NCBI GenBank assembly: GCA_019090795.1
Contig: JAHRVG010000028.1
Location: 1 to 64,000 of the forward strand
Direction of reading: 5' to 3'
DNA length: 64,000 nt
From: Paracoccaceae bacterium
GTDB taxonomy: Bacteria > Pseudomonadota > Alphaproteobacteria > Rhodobacterales > Rhodobacteraceae
The notes beneath the pieces are model-generated. The model had not been told where the DNA came from and did no database searches. It saw only the letters and a list, made by a program, of their open reading frames with translations. Of the stretch, positions 52,227 through 59,788 are shown one piece after another (the stretch's first letter is position 1; each line of letters begins with the position of its first letter). The position numbers and the translations under genes are program-made.

Positions 52227-53150
52227 TTATTTCCCCTGTACGCGATTGTGAAAGCGAACACGCATCATCAGGCGTTCACTTGGTTTCGTCATATTTGCGT
52301 CAAAACCGGTGCGGTTGTGAAGCGAATTATTGCACAAAACCCCGACGCCGGATTGCATATGTATGGTTTGGATAAACGGTTCATCCGAGGCCAGCAGCTC
52401 TGTCAGAAACGCGACAGCCTCGGCTGTGATAGCATCCTCACGCCAGGCAATCGAGCGGGTTCGGGCGGTGTAGCGCATTTCCAGCTTACCGGTTTGCGGG
52501 TCAATGGCGAAAACCGGGCCGATGCTGACCGGACGGATTTTACCATTGCCTTCGTCATTCTCCGGGATGGTCATCGCTTGCGGGTGGGACAGCGCGGTTA
52601 TGTAATCCGGGTTGGCATCGCGCAGGCGGATATAAGCAATTTCGGGGTCGAGAAGCTGGTTTTTGCCACCACTTTCTGCAGCGCGTGCGCAATGCAAAAC
52701 CATGGCGCGAATTTTCTGGTCTGGGCCATTGTAATAGCCATCGGTGTGCCAGTTAATTGGGCGTTTGGAATAGGGGATATAGCCCTTCTTGCCCGCTGAT
52801 TCTGATTCCTGTAGCGAAACAATACCATCATTTCCCGCTGATCTGTGCTTTTCCGCGATGCGCAGGCCAAGGCTGTCGGCAAATTGCCGCAGCCGAGAAG
52901 ATATCCGCTCGGGGGCGGTTTCATGTGCCATGTCACGATAGAGAACGGCATTGGAAATATCGCATCTGTTGCAGATTTCCTCACTTTCGTTCGGCTTCAG
53001 ATTCGCGATGTCCTCAATCGGAATAATAAGAGTTTCTTTCGCTAATTCAGATGCTTGCTGTAGTTTTTTTGCGCGCCACTCAGAGTAGCCAGCGGCACTC
53101 AAAAAATCCTTACTGTTTTTATCGGAAATTGAGGTGTTTTTATCAACCAT
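52227..53150 (-). CDS. TauD/TfdA-like Fe(II)/2-oxoglutarate dioxygenase
   Basis: Protein of 307 residues. The HxD iron ligands are in NWHTDGYYN (about H135, D137) and a distal His in LHNRTGF (about H278), with Arg residues after it (RLMMRVRFHNR) for 2-oxoglutarate. I start at ATG 53150 (GAGGAA upstream), not the TTG at 53180. TauD relatives release sulfite from sulfonates. Here it is the promoter-proximal gene of an operon with siroheme synthase and a sulfur transporter, facing dsrA. Its real substrate is unknown. Confidence 0.8.
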   Translation of the reverse strand: MVDKNTSISDKNSKDFLSAAGYSEWRAKKLQQASELAKETLIIPIEDIANLKPNESEEICNRCDISNAVLYRDMAHETAPERISSRLRQFADSLGLRIAEKHRSAGNDGIVSLQESESAGKKGYIPYSKRPINWHTDGYYNGPDQKIRAMVLHCARAAESGGKNQLLDPEIAYIRLRDANPDYITALSHPQAMTIPENDEGNGKIRPVSIGPVFAIDPQTGKLEMRYTARTRSIAWREDAITAEAVAFLTELLASDEPFIQTIHMQSGVGVLCNNSLHNRTGFDANMTKPSERLMMRVRFHNRVQGK

Positions 53151-53239
53151 AGTTGGTATTTCCTCGTGTGACGGTTTCAAGAATTGGTCGGAAACGTGAC
53201 GTTTAAGGCCCTTTTGAGGGGCTATGATAATTGCATACC

Positions 53240-53265
53240 ATTATATTCAAAAAATGAAATATAAA
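53240..53265 (-). promoter_or_regulatory. Operator site C over the leftward promoter
   Basis: ATTCAAAAAATGAAAT (53245-53260) fits ATTC-N8-AAAT. On the minus strand a perfect -10 TATAAT occupies 53245-53240, so the element lies in the -12 to -28 spacer of the promoter for the dioxygenase/cysG operon. This placement suggests a repressor. The whole 53151-53461 intergenic region is AT-rich apart from an alternating GC stretch at 53422-53431 and holds no gene. Confidence 0.5.
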
Positions 53266-53270
53266 AAACC

Positions 53271-53298
53271 TTTACATTCAAAAAAGAAAATATAAAAT
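53271..53298 (+). promoter_or_regulatory. Operator site D and putative dsr promoter
   Basis: ATTCAAAAAAGAAAAT (53276-53291) fits ATTC-N8-AAAT. It lies between TTTACA (53271-53276) and TAAAAT (53293-53298), 16 bp apart, oriented towards dsrA. It is 31 bp (three helical turns) from site C, so two dimers could bind on the same face. The dsrA leader would be about 155 nt. Confidence 0.5.
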
Positions 53299-53461
53299 AA
53301 ATCCAAGAGGACGCCTGCATATTGTCATACCGATTCATGATCACACGACAAGTTACCCAAGTACGGCTTTAGGTGTTCTTTTAACATTTGGGGTGTAAGC
53401 CCTAACGTATAGTAAAATTGGTGCGCGCGCGCCGAGGTAAAGCAAAAGAGGGAGACTTGTT

Positions 53462-54748
53462 ATGAAAGACGGCGAACCACACGACGGTAAAACCGAAGAA
53501 GTAGAAATTCACCCAACCCCGATGTTGGATCAGTTGGAAGACGGCCCGTGGCCAAGTTTTGTAACCGGGCTTAAGCGCCTGAGGGATTCCAAGGGCGAGC
53601 GTTATGCGCCAATGGTAAATGACCTGATGGGTCAGTTGAACCACTCCTATGAAAATCGCAAAGGGTATTGGAAGGGTGGCGTTGTATCCGTTTACGGTTA
53701 TGGCGGTGGTATTATCCCGCGTTACTCCGAAGTTGCAGACAAGTTCCCCGAGTCGAAAGAATTCCACACTCTGCGGGTCATGCCTCCTCCGGGTTTTCAT
53801 TATACCACTGATTTGCTGCGCAAGATGTGTGATATCTGGGAAGAGCACGGCTCTGGCCTGATCGCGTTCCACGGCCAATCCGGCGACATCATGTTCCAGG
53901 GTTGTACCACCGAGAAAACACAGGTTGCTTTTGATGAGCTTAACAAGATCGGCTTTGATCTTGGCGGTGCTGGCCCCGCATTGCGGACCGCCATGAGCTG
54001 CGTTGGCGCTGCCCGTTGCGAGCAGTCCTGCTTGAACGAGGCGCGCGCACACCGCGGTATTATTAATTCCTTGCTGGATGAGATGCACCGCCCTTCGCTG
54101 CCATACAAATTCAAGTTCAAATTCTCAGGTTGTGGCAATGACTGCGTGAACGCGATCCACCGTGCGGACTTTGCGGTGATCGGCACTTGGCGTGACGACA
54201 TGAAGGTTAATCAGGAAGAAGTTAAGAAGCACGTCGCCAAGGTTGGGCGTAAGTACGTGATTGACACAGTTATCTCTATGTGTCCGACACGCGCTTTGTC
54301 GTTGCATGATGATGATACGCTGGAAGTAGACAACAAAAGCTGCGTACGTTGTATGCACTGTATCAACGTAATGACCAAAGCCCTGTCGCCTGGTGACGAC
54401 AAAGGTGCTTCAATCATGATCGGCGGCAAGCGTTCGCTGAAAGTGGGCGATATGATGGGCATTATGATTAAGCCGTTTATCAAGCTGGAAACCGAAGAGG
54501 ACTATGAGGCTTTGGAGGAGTTTGCCGAGGAATGCGTTGAATTCTTTGCAGATAACGCATTGGAGCACGAGCGAGTCGGTGAAACCATTGATCGTATTGG
54601 CTTGCCTGCCTTCCTTGAGGCAGTTGACGTCGATGTTGATCCCAACATGGTCAACCATCCGCGAACTTCCAGCTATGTTCGTACCGACGATTTTGATGAA
54701 GAGGCCGAGAAGTGGTTTGAGCGCAAAGCGGAAATGGCTAGCGAATAG
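53462..54748 (+). CDS. dsrA: Reverse dissimilatory sulfite reductase, alpha subunit
   Basis: Cytoplasmic siroheme enzyme subunit of 428 residues that, with DsrB, oxidises sulfide or DsrC-bound sulfur to sulfite. Siroheme/4Fe-4S cysteines are C180, C186, C190 and C224, C228 (SCVGAARCEQSC; SGCGNDC). An inserted ferredoxin domain has C274, C294, C297 and C300 (CPTRAL; CVRCMHC). GGAG precedes the ATG at 53462. It is first in a rightward operon of at least 11 genes. The companion dsrEFH and dsrL genes mark the oxidative rather than reductive type. Confidence 0.97.
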   Translation: MKDGEPHDGKTEEVEIHPTPMLDQLEDGPWPSFVTGLKRLRDSKGERYAPMVNDLMGQLNHSYENRKGYWKGGVVSVYGYGGGIIPRYSEVADKFPESKEFHTLRVMPPPGFHYTTDLLRKMCDIWEEHGSGLIAFHGQSGDIMFQGCTTEKTQVAFDELNKIGFDLGGAGPALRTAMSCVGAARCEQSCLNEARAHRGIINSLLDEMHRPSLPYKFKFKFSGCGNDCVNAIHRADFAVIGTWRDDMKVNQEEVKKHVAKVGRKYVIDTVISMCPTRALSLHDDDTLEVDNKSCVRCMHCINVMTKALSPGDDKGASIMIGGKRSLKVGDMMGIMIKPFIKLETEEDYEALEEFAEECVEFFADNALEHERVGETIDRIGLPAFLEAVDVDVDPNMVNHPRTSSYVRTDDFDEEAEKWFERKAEMASE

Positions 54749-54815
54749 CTGCGCGTGAATTTGGACGAAATTGTATCCCTGTCGCAGTGGTCTGCGCAGG
54801 GTTAGGGAGAAAATT

Positions 54816-55898
54816 ATGAGCACTGAAAGAGTAACACCAAGAGCTGCTGACGAGTTGGGCGTGCCTGATCACATCCAGTACATGCACCCGACACTTGTGA
54901 AAAACCACGGCAACTGGGATTGGCATGACCGCCCACGCCCCGGTGTTCTGCACCACGTTTCCAAAACGGGCGATGAAGTCTGGACTGTTCGCGCTGGTAC
55001 ACAGCGCCAGATGGACGTTTACACCATTCGCACGCTTTGCGACATTGGCGACGATTTCGCAGATGGTCACGTGCGGTTTACAACCCGTTCCAACATCGAA
55101 TTCATGGTCACTGACCAAGCCAAGGTTGATCCGTTGATCGCCGCACTCAGCGAGCACGGTTTCCCTGTAGGCGGCACCGGCGCATCCGTTTCGATGGTTT
55201 CCCACACCCAAGGTTGGCTACACTGCGATATTCCGGGCACCGATGCTTCGGGTGTTGTTAAGGGCCTGATGGACATGCTGCACGGTGAATTCATCGACGA
55301 AAAGATGCCGAACCGCGTGCGGATCACCACATCTTGCTGTCAGATCAATTGTGGCGGCCAAGGCGATATTGCGATTAACGTGCAATACACCAAGCCACCG
55401 AAAATCAACCATGATCTGGTTGCCAACGTTTGTGAACGCCCCGCTGTTGTGGCGCGCTGTCCCGTTGCGGCGATCCGCCCTGCGATGGTTGACGGCAAGC
55501 CGACACTGGAAGTTGACGAGAAGAAGTGTATTTGCTGTGGTGCCTGTTACCCTCCTTGCCCACCGATGCAAATCAATGGTGACGATTCAACCAAGATTGC
55601 GATCTGGGTTGGCGGCAAGCACTCTAATGCTCGGACTAAGCCAACCTTTCATAAGCTGGCAGTTGCCAACTTGCCCAACAACGCACCGCATTGGCCCGAG
55701 GTTAACGCAGTCGTAAAGCGCATTGTTGAGGCCTACAAAACTGATGCCAAGCATTGGGAACGTATGGGGGAATGGATCGACCGTATCGGTTGGGGCCGTT
55801 TCTTTGAACTGACCGATCTGGCGTTCACCAAACACCACTTGGACACATGGACTGGCGCTCGCAAGTCAATGAATACGTCCGCTCACATCCACTTCTAG
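54816..55898 (+). CDS. dsrB: Reverse dissimilatory sulfite reductase, beta subunit
   Basis: Partner of DsrA, 360 residues. Cysteines include TTSCCQINCGG (C174, C175, C179), C215 (RCPVAAI) and the ferredoxin cluster CICCGACYPPC (C238-C248). I start at ATG 54816 after AGGGAGA; the frame is open 15 codons upstream but there is no ribosome site there. It lies 67 bases after dsrA. Confidence 0.97.
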   Translation: MSTERVTPRAADELGVPDHIQYMHPTLVKNHGNWDWHDRPRPGVLHHVSKTGDEVWTVRAGTQRQMDVYTIRTLCDIGDDFADGHVRFTTRSNIEFMVTDQAKVDPLIAALSEHGFPVGGTGASVSMVSHTQGWLHCDIPGTDASGVVKGLMDMLHGEFIDEKMPNRVRITTSCCQINCGGQGDIAINVQYTKPPKINHDLVANVCERPAVVARCPVAAIRPAMVDGKPTLEVDEKKCICCGACYPPCPPMQINGDDSTKIAIWVGGKHSNARTKPTFHKLAVANLPNNAPHWPEVNAVVKRIVEAYKTDAKHWERMGEWIDRIGWGRFFELTDLAFTKHHLDTWTGARKSMNTSAHIHF

Positions 55899-55908
55899 GA
55901 GCAATCAA

Positions 55909-56301
55909 TTGAAGTTCGGAATCGTAGTTAGCGAAGGCCCTTATACGCATCAGGCGTCGGATTCGGCATATCATTTTGTCAAAGCCGCGCTTGAAGCAGG
56001 CCATAAAGTCCCTCGTGTGTTCTTTTACCACGACGGGGTGAACGTCGCGACCAGCCTGTCCGTCCCGCCACAGGACGAACGCAATATTCAGCAACAATGG
56101 AGTGCTATTGCCAAAGATCACGGTGTTGATCTGGTGGTGTGTATCGCTGCCGCGCAGCGTCGCGGGATGCTGGATGAGAACGAGGCCAAGCGTCAGGGCA
56201 AAGACGCCCATAATATCGCCGAAGGGTTCCGGATTTCCGGTCTCGGGCAATTGATTGAAATGGGCATCGAGACAGACCGTCTGATGACATTCGGGGATTA
56301 G
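55909..56301 (+). CDS. dsrE: Sulfurtransferase subunit DsrE
   Basis: Subunit of the cytoplasmic DsrEFH hexamer, 130 residues. The persulfide-carrying cysteine is C78 (LVVCIAAAQRRG), the same position as in characterised DsrE/TusD. The start is TTG at 55909 after AGGAGC, which gives MKFGIVVSEGP. It passes sulfane sulfur to DsrC. It lies 10 bases after dsrB. Confidence 0.95.
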   Translation: MKFGIVVSEGPYTHQASDSAYHFVKAALEAGHKVPRVFFYHDGVNVATSLSVPPQDERNIQQQWSAIAKDHGVDLVVCIAAAQRRGMLDENEAKRQGKDAHNIAEGFRISGLGQLIEMGIETDRLMTFGD

Positions 56302-56310
56302 GGGAAAAGC

Positions 56311-56721
56311 ATGGAAGATGATGTAAAAAAGTTCCTCTACGTGAATCGCAAAGCGCCTTATGGTACGATTTACGCGCTGGAAAGTCTGGAAGTCGTGCTG
56401 ATTGGTGCCGCTTTTGATCAGGATGTGTCTTTGGCATTCCTTGATGATGGTGTGTTTCAGTTGACCAAGTCGCAGGACACCAAGGAAATTGGCGTAAAGA
56501 ACTTCTCGCCAACTTTTCGGGCGCTCGGCGATTACGAGGTCACCAAGCTGTACGTCGAGAAAGAATCTCTAGATGAACGCGGCCTGACGCTGGATGATCT
56601 GCAGGAAATTACGTGGGAAGACGAAGATGATGATTATGAGGAAAAGCCCTCGATCCGCATCGTTACCCGCGCCGAGATGGCTGATGTGATGGCCGACCAA
56701 GACGTAATTTTGAGCTTTTGA
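56311..56721 (+). CDS. dsrF: Sulfurtransferase subunit DsrF
   Basis: DsrE/TusC-like subunit of 136 residues. The fold is shown by FLYVNRKAPYGTIYALESLEV and IGAAFDQDVSLAFLDDGVF. No catalytic cysteine is present, as in DsrF proteins of known structure. It bears an acidic stretch (WEDEDDDYEE) near residue 100. Confidence 0.95.
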   Translation: MEDDVKKFLYVNRKAPYGTIYALESLEVVLIGAAFDQDVSLAFLDDGVFQLTKSQDTKEIGVKNFSPTFRALGDYEVTKLYVEKESLDERGLTLDDLQEITWEDEDDDYEEKPSIRIVTRAEMADVMADQDVILSF

Positions 56722-56730
56722 GGGACGACA

Positions 56731-57039
56731 ATGGCAACTTTACACACAGTTAACAAATCGCCCTTCGCTAACCAGTCTTTGCTGAGTTGTTTGGCCCACG
56801 CCAAAGATGGTGATACAGTGCTGATGATTGAGGATGGCGTTTACGGCGCTGCCTCGGGAACCGGTTTGGCAGATGCCATGGTGGCAATGGCCAGCCGTGT
56901 TGCGCTGGTTGCATTGCAACCAGACCTGAATGCACGTGGTATTGCAGCAGCACGCTTGCTGGATGGCGTAAAAACAACCGACTACGCAGGCTTTGTGGAA
57001 CTGGCTGCCAGCCATGACCGCACGCAAGCTTGGCTCTAA
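56731..57039 (+). CDS. dsrH: Sulfurtransferase subunit DsrH
   Basis: TusB/DsrH-like subunit of 102 residues. The conserved Cys20 is in SLLSCLAHAKDGD. It completes DsrEFH. It lies 9 bases after dsrF, with dsrC 35 bases downstream. Confidence 0.95.
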   Translation: MATLHTVNKSPFANQSLLSCLAHAKDGDTVLMIEDGVYGAASGTGLADAMVAMASRVALVALQPDLNARGIAAARLLDGVKTTDYAGFVELAASHDRTQAWL

Positions 57040-57074
57040 TTTACGAATAAAGAAAACCCCGAAAGGAACACCAA

Positions 57075-57407
57075 ATGGAATATGAAGTAAACGGTACAAC
57101 AATCGAAGCAGACGAAGAAGGCTATATCACTAACTTGGGTGAGTGGACCAATGATCTGGCTGGCGTTATTGCCACCGCAGAAGAAATCGACATGACCGAA
57201 GAGCATTGGGCAGTCGTGAACTTTCTGCGTGAGTACTATGAAGAGTACCAAATCGCGCCCGCTGTACGGGTTCTGATCAAATCGATAAAAAAATCCTTGG
57301 GCAAAGAGGTTGGCAACAATAAGTACATGTACGAGTTGTTCCCCTATGGCCCCGCCAAGCAAGCCTGTAAAATTGCAGGTCTGCCTAAGCCTACTGGCTG
57401 TATCTAA
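57075..57407 (+). CDS. dsrC: Sulfur carrier protein DsrC
   Basis: Physiological partner of DsrAB, 110 residues. The flexible C-terminal arm carries both redox cysteines, C98 and C109, separated by ten residues (ACKIAGLPKPTGC). It accepts sulfur from DsrEFH, delivers it to DsrAB and is re-oxidised at DsrMK. It has a good ribosome site (AAAGGAAC) and is followed by a strong hairpin, which suits a protein needed in excess over DsrAB. Confidence 0.97.
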   Translation: MEYEVNGTTIEADEEGYITNLGEWTNDLAGVIATAEEIDMTEEHWAVVNFLREYYEEYQIAPAVRVLIKSIKKSLGKEVGNNKYMYELFPYGPAKQACKIAGLPKPTGCI

Positions 57408-57414
57408 ACCACAT

Positions 57415-57450
57415 TAAACCCCAGAATTAATCTGTTAATTCAGGGGTTTA
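57415..57450 (+). terminator. Hairpin between dsrC and dsrM
   Basis: TAAACCCCAGAATTAA and TTAATTCAGGGGTTTA form a 16-bp stem with one A-A mismatch and a TCTG loop. It lies 7 bases after dsrC. The GGGGTTTATCG after the stem is not a T-tract, so read-through is likely. It could raise dsrC mRNA relative to dsrMKL. Confidence 0.75.
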
Positions 57451-57469
57451 TCGTCTGGGAGGAAGTAAA

Positions 57470-58225
57470 GTGTTGTCAACGCTATTTGCAGTGCTGTTCT
57501 ATGTTGCGACGATCCTCCTGATCGTTGGTACAGGGATGAAGGTGTTGAAATACGCCCGCACCCCTGCGCCGCTAAAGATTCCCGTGTCCCCTGCGCCGCG
57601 TACCCGTCGAGGTGTGATCGTTCGCATGGGGCGCGAAGTTACCCTGTTTCAAAGCCTGTTTAAATCCAACCGCTGGATTTGGATTTTCGCAATGCTGTTC
57701 CACTGGGGCATGTTGCTGGTTCTGTTGCGCCATCTGCGCTATTTCACTCAACCGGTATGGTGGTGGGTCGAGCTGATCCAGCCCTTTGGCATCTATGCTG
57801 GATTTGCGATGGTTGCGGGCTTGGTAGGGCTGCTGGTGCGTCGTATTGCTATTCAGCGAATCCGCTATATTTCCAGCCCGTCGGATTATCTGATGTTGCT
57901 GCTGATCATTGGCATTGGCCTGACCGGCCTTGGCATGAAATTTGCCATGCCCGTGGATATTGTTGCCGTGAAAGTATTTTTCCTTGGTCTGATGCGGTTT
58001 GAAATCAATCCGTTGCCGATGCACCCCGGCCTGCTGATCCACCTCGGCTTGGTTGCGACCTTGATGATCATCTTCCCGATCAGCAAACTGATGCACGCGC
58101 CAGGCCTGTTCTTTGCGCCCAGCCGTACACAAGTCGACAACGCCCGCGAGTTTCGGCATCTGTCGGCATGGGCCAGCCAGTTGCCACCATTGCCTGAGGG
58201 CATCCCGACAGAAGAGAAGGGTTAA
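57470..58225 (+). CDS. dsrM: DsrM membrane cytochrome b subunit
   Basis: Inner-membrane subunit of 251 residues with about five helices, NarI-like, holding haem b ligands (FHWGMLLVLLRHLRYF). With DsrK it passes electrons from DsrC to or from the quinone pool. The start is GTG at 57470 after GGGAGGAAG. It is three bases from dsrK. Confidence 0.93.
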   Translation: MLSTLFAVLFYVATILLIVGTGMKVLKYARTPAPLKIPVSPAPRTRRGVIVRMGREVTLFQSLFKSNRWIWIFAMLFHWGMLLVLLRHLRYFTQPVWWWVELIQPFGIYAGFAMVAGLVGLLVRRIAIQRIRYISSPSDYLMLLLIIGIGLTGLGMKFAMPVDIVAVKVFFLGLMRFEINPLPMHPGLLIHLGLVATLMIIFPISKLMHAPGLFFAPSRTQVDNAREFRHLSAWASQLPPLPEGIPTEEKG

Positions 58226-58228
58226 CCG

Positions 58229-59755
58229 ATGGCACCCCATGATATGAACACAGATGACGCGCCCAAGATTGTTGGTGATCCGTTCAAGATGCCGGATTTG
58301 GCATGTGGCGCGATGGCCGACAGCAATACGTTTAAGTCAGCGCCTGAACATAACGAGCCTTTGGGTTTTCCGGGTGAGTTGCTGGAAAACTGGCAAGAAG
58401 TTGCAATTGCCAAAATTGGTGAGTTGGCCGAGAAAAACCGAGCGTTTCAGGTGTATCTGGATACTTGTGTTAAATGTGGGGCCTGTACCGACAAATGCCA
58501 TTATTTCCTTGGCACAGGTGATCCGAAAAACATGCCCGTGGCACGTCAGGATTTGCTGCGCTCGGTCTATCGTCGCTATTACACATTCGCGGGCAAATAT
58601 TTCCCGTGGCTGGTGGGTGCGCGTGATCTTACACGCGAAGTGCTGGACGAGTGGTACACTTATTACCACCAGTGTTCCCAGTGTCGCCGCTGCTCGGTTG
58701 CTTGCCCCTACGGTATTGATACCGCAGAAATTTCCATGGCTGCGCGGGAAATCCTCGACAGCGTTGGGGTCGGGCAAAAGTATTGCAACGAGATTATTGC
58801 CAAGCTGAAACGCACCGGTAACAACCTCGGGCTAAACCCCAAGGCGCTACGCGCGACGCTTGAGGATCTTGAGGAGGATCTGGAAGAGGAAACCGGTCTT
58901 GAGGTCAAGCTGCCGCTGGATGTCAAAGGTGCGGATATTCTGCTAATCACCCCGAGCGCGGATTTCTTTGCGGAACCACAAATTGACGGTCTGCTGGGGT
59001 ATGCCAAAGTGTTTCATGCGGCGGGGGTAAGCTGGACGATCAGTTCTTACGCCTCCGAGGCGGCGAACTTTGGTATGTTTATCGGTTCTTATGAAAACAT
59101 GCGCGAAGTGTCCTGGCGTATTCGTCAGGCCGCCAAGGATTTGGGTGTTAAGCGAATTATTTTCGGTGAATGTGGCCACGCATGGCGTGTCGGCTATAGC
59201 TTTCTGAATACGCTGGCGGGGCCGTTTGATTTTCTGGATCAGAACTATCCCATCCCGCAGCATATTCTTGAGTTTACGATGGATGAGATCGACAAGGGTA
59301 CGCTGAAAATCGACAAATCGCGCAATGATGAATTTGTGATGACGTTCCACGACAGTTGTAATGTGGCGCGCGGATCTGCCATGGGCCGCAAAGAGGGCGG
59401 CCAGTTCGATCTGCCGCGTCAGGTTCTGAAGGCCGTTTGTAACCATTTTTACGATATGGAACGTGACACCATCCGCGAGAATACGTTCTGTTGCGGGGGC
59501 GGCGGTGGCTTGCTGACGGATGATCTGATTGACTTGCGGGTCAAAGGGGCCAAGCCGCGCATGACCGCACTGCAACAGGTGACCGAAGATCACGGCGTGA
59601 CCCACATGGCGGCAATTTGTGCGATTTGTAAAAGCCAATTCACCAAAGTGATGCCGAAATACGGCTATGAGATGGATTCGATCCTTTCGGTTCACCAACT
59701 GGTTTCAAATGCGGTCATTCTGGAAGGTCAAGTTGATCCAGAAGACGAAGATTAA
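58229..59755 (+). CDS. dsrK: DsrK iron-sulfur subunit (HdrD-like)
   Basis: Protein of 508 residues. Two 4Fe-4S clusters are bound by C80, C83, C86, C90 (CVKCGACTDKC) and C149, C152, C155, C159 (CSQCRRCSVAC). The two CCG-like domains include HDSCNVARG and CCGGGGGLL, which hold the noncubane-type cluster site for disulfide chemistry on DsrC. It acts on the cytoplasmic face with DsrM. Confidence 0.95.
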   Translation: MAPHDMNTDDAPKIVGDPFKMPDLACGAMADSNTFKSAPEHNEPLGFPGELLENWQEVAIAKIGELAEKNRAFQVYLDTCVKCGACTDKCHYFLGTGDPKNMPVARQDLLRSVYRRYYTFAGKYFPWLVGARDLTREVLDEWYTYYHQCSQCRRCSVACPYGIDTAEISMAAREILDSVGVGQKYCNEIIAKLKRTGNNLGLNPKALRATLEDLEEDLEEETGLEVKLPLDVKGADILLITPSADFFAEPQIDGLLGYAKVFHAAGVSWTISSYASEAANFGMFIGSYENMREVSWRIRQAAKDLGVKRIIFGECGHAWRVGYSFLNTLAGPFDFLDQNYPIPQHILEFTMDEIDKGTLKIDKSRNDEFVMTFHDSCNVARGSAMGRKEGGQFDLPRQVLKAVCNHFYDMERDTIRENTFCCGGGGGLLTDDLIDLRVKGAKPRMTALQQVTEDHGVTHMAAICAICKSQFTKVMPKYGYEMDSILSVHQLVSNAVILEGQVDPEDED

Positions 59756-59788
59756 TACTCGATTATAAGACGTACGGGAGGGTACATT

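Noticed and set aside
53381-53413. dsrA promoter at TTAACA ... TATAGT
   Set aside because: The spacing of 21 bp is too long for a standard promoter; the site D promoter is better placed, although this one cannot be excluded.
53402-54088. Minus-strand ORF of 228 codons opposite the start of dsrA
   Set aside because: It overlaps the dsrA N-terminal half, has no family features and no ribosome site.
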